From the NCBI GenBank assembly GCA_902579115.1, contig CACHFP010000001.1:124001-188000 (forward strand): a DNA stretch of 64,000 bases, read 5' to 3'. The notes beneath the pieces were generated by a model that worked only from the letters and a program-made list of their open reading frames with translations, was not told the DNA's origin and did not search any database. The stretch comes from an uncultured Pelagibacteraceae bacterium. GTDB lineage: Bacteria; Pseudomonadota; Alphaproteobacteria; Pelagibacterales; Pelagibacteraceae. The position numbers and the translations under genes are program-made. Below, one piece after another: positions 63,241 to 64,000 of this stretch; position 1 is the first letter of the stretch; each line of letters starts with the position of its first letter.

Positions 63241-64000
63241 ATGACACAAGATTTTAAAGTAAAAGATATTAAGTTAGCTGATTTTGGAAGGAAAGAAATT
63301 TCTTTAGCTGAAACTGAGATGCCAGGTCTTATTGCTTTAAGAAAAGAGTATAAAGGAAAACAGCCTCTTAAAGGAGCAAAAATTCTTGGGTGCCTTCACA
63401 TGACAATCCAAACAGCAGTTTTAATTGAAACATTAGTTGAGCTTGGTGCAGAAGTGAGATGGTCATCCTGTAATATTTTTTCAACACAAGATCATGCAGC
63501 AGCAGCAATTGCTAAAGCTGGTATTCCTGTTTTTGCTTGGAAAGGAGAAACGGAGGAAGAATATTGGTGGTGTGTAAAACAAACTATTGAAGGAAAAAAA
63601 GATTGGAAGCCAAATATGATTTTAGATGATGGAGGAGATCTGACAGGTTTAATGCATAAGAATTATAAGGATCTTCTGAAAGGTGTGAAAGGAGTTTCAG
63701 AAGAAACAACCACAGGTGTTTTAGCTTTGAAAAAGATGGAAGAAAAAAAAGAACTTCTTATTCCTGCTTTTAATGTGAACGACTCAGTTACAAAATCAAA
63801 ATTTGATAACTTATATGGTTGTAGAGAAAGTTTAGTAGATGGAATCAAAAGAGCAACTGACATTATGATGTCTGGAAAGGTAGCTATAGTTGCTGGATTT
63901 GGTGACGTTGGCAAAGGTAGCGCTGCATCACTTCGTCAAGCAGGAGCAAGAGTATTAGTTACTGAAACTGATCCAATCTGCGCTCTTCAGGCAGCGATGG
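63241..64000 (+). CDS. ahcY: Adenosylhomocysteinase, truncated by window end
   Basis: Forward open frame from ATG 63241: [34 protein letters not shown]..., [78 protein letters not shown]. Confidence 0.98.
   Translation, partial: MTQDFKVKDIKLADFGRKEISLAETEMPGLIALRKEYKGKQPLKGAKILGCLHMTIQTAVLIETLVELGAEVRWSSCNIFSTQDHAAAAIAKAGIPVFAWKGETEEEYWWCVKQTIEGKKDWKPNMILDDGGDLTGLMHKNYKDLLKGVKGVSEETTTGVLALKKMEEKKELLIPAFNVNDSVTKSKFDNLYGCRESLVDGIKRATDIMMSGKVAIVAGFGDVGKGSAASLRQAGARVLVTETDPICALQAAM

Overview
AT-rich, gene-dense window with almost no intergenic space. It looks like a streamlined marine alphaproteobacterium, SAR11/Pelagibacterales-like or a related AT-rich lineage; this placement is inferred from composition, operon order and family content, not from a search. 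Most of the window is housekeeping: nth, dapB, dnaJ-dnaK-grpE, rdgB, rsmI, maeB, murJ, trpS, fur-miaB-phoH-ybeY-lnt-metK, nusA-infB-rbfA-rpsO-pnp, fabI-fabB-fabA/irr/katG, coaBC-ubiB-ubiE/mutM/rpsT, dnaA-dnaN-gyrB, regB-like, a polyamine operon (aguA, aguB, DHS-like, ODC-like), regA/actR-like, bioY, polA, chvI-chvG and ahcY (cut by the window edge). I see no rRNA, tRNA, CRISPR, prophage, transposon or recognisable defence island. The best second-look items are: (1) an unlisted 35-aa ORF with the KGKGS-type motif of the ribosome-rescue factor ArfA; (2) two near-identical 17-bp near-palindromes resembling Irr/ICE boxes, one between fabA and irr and one before katG; (3) a perfect intrinsic-terminator hairpin directly in front of nusA, at a locus where trmB and rimP are absent; (4) a 13-codon leader ORF coupled by ATGA to the actR/regA-like gene, next to a bidirectional terminator in a divergent promoter region; (5) missing usual neighbours (trmB, rimP, truB, recF, rimI) at otherwise conserved loci. 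I found no clearly new multi-gene system.
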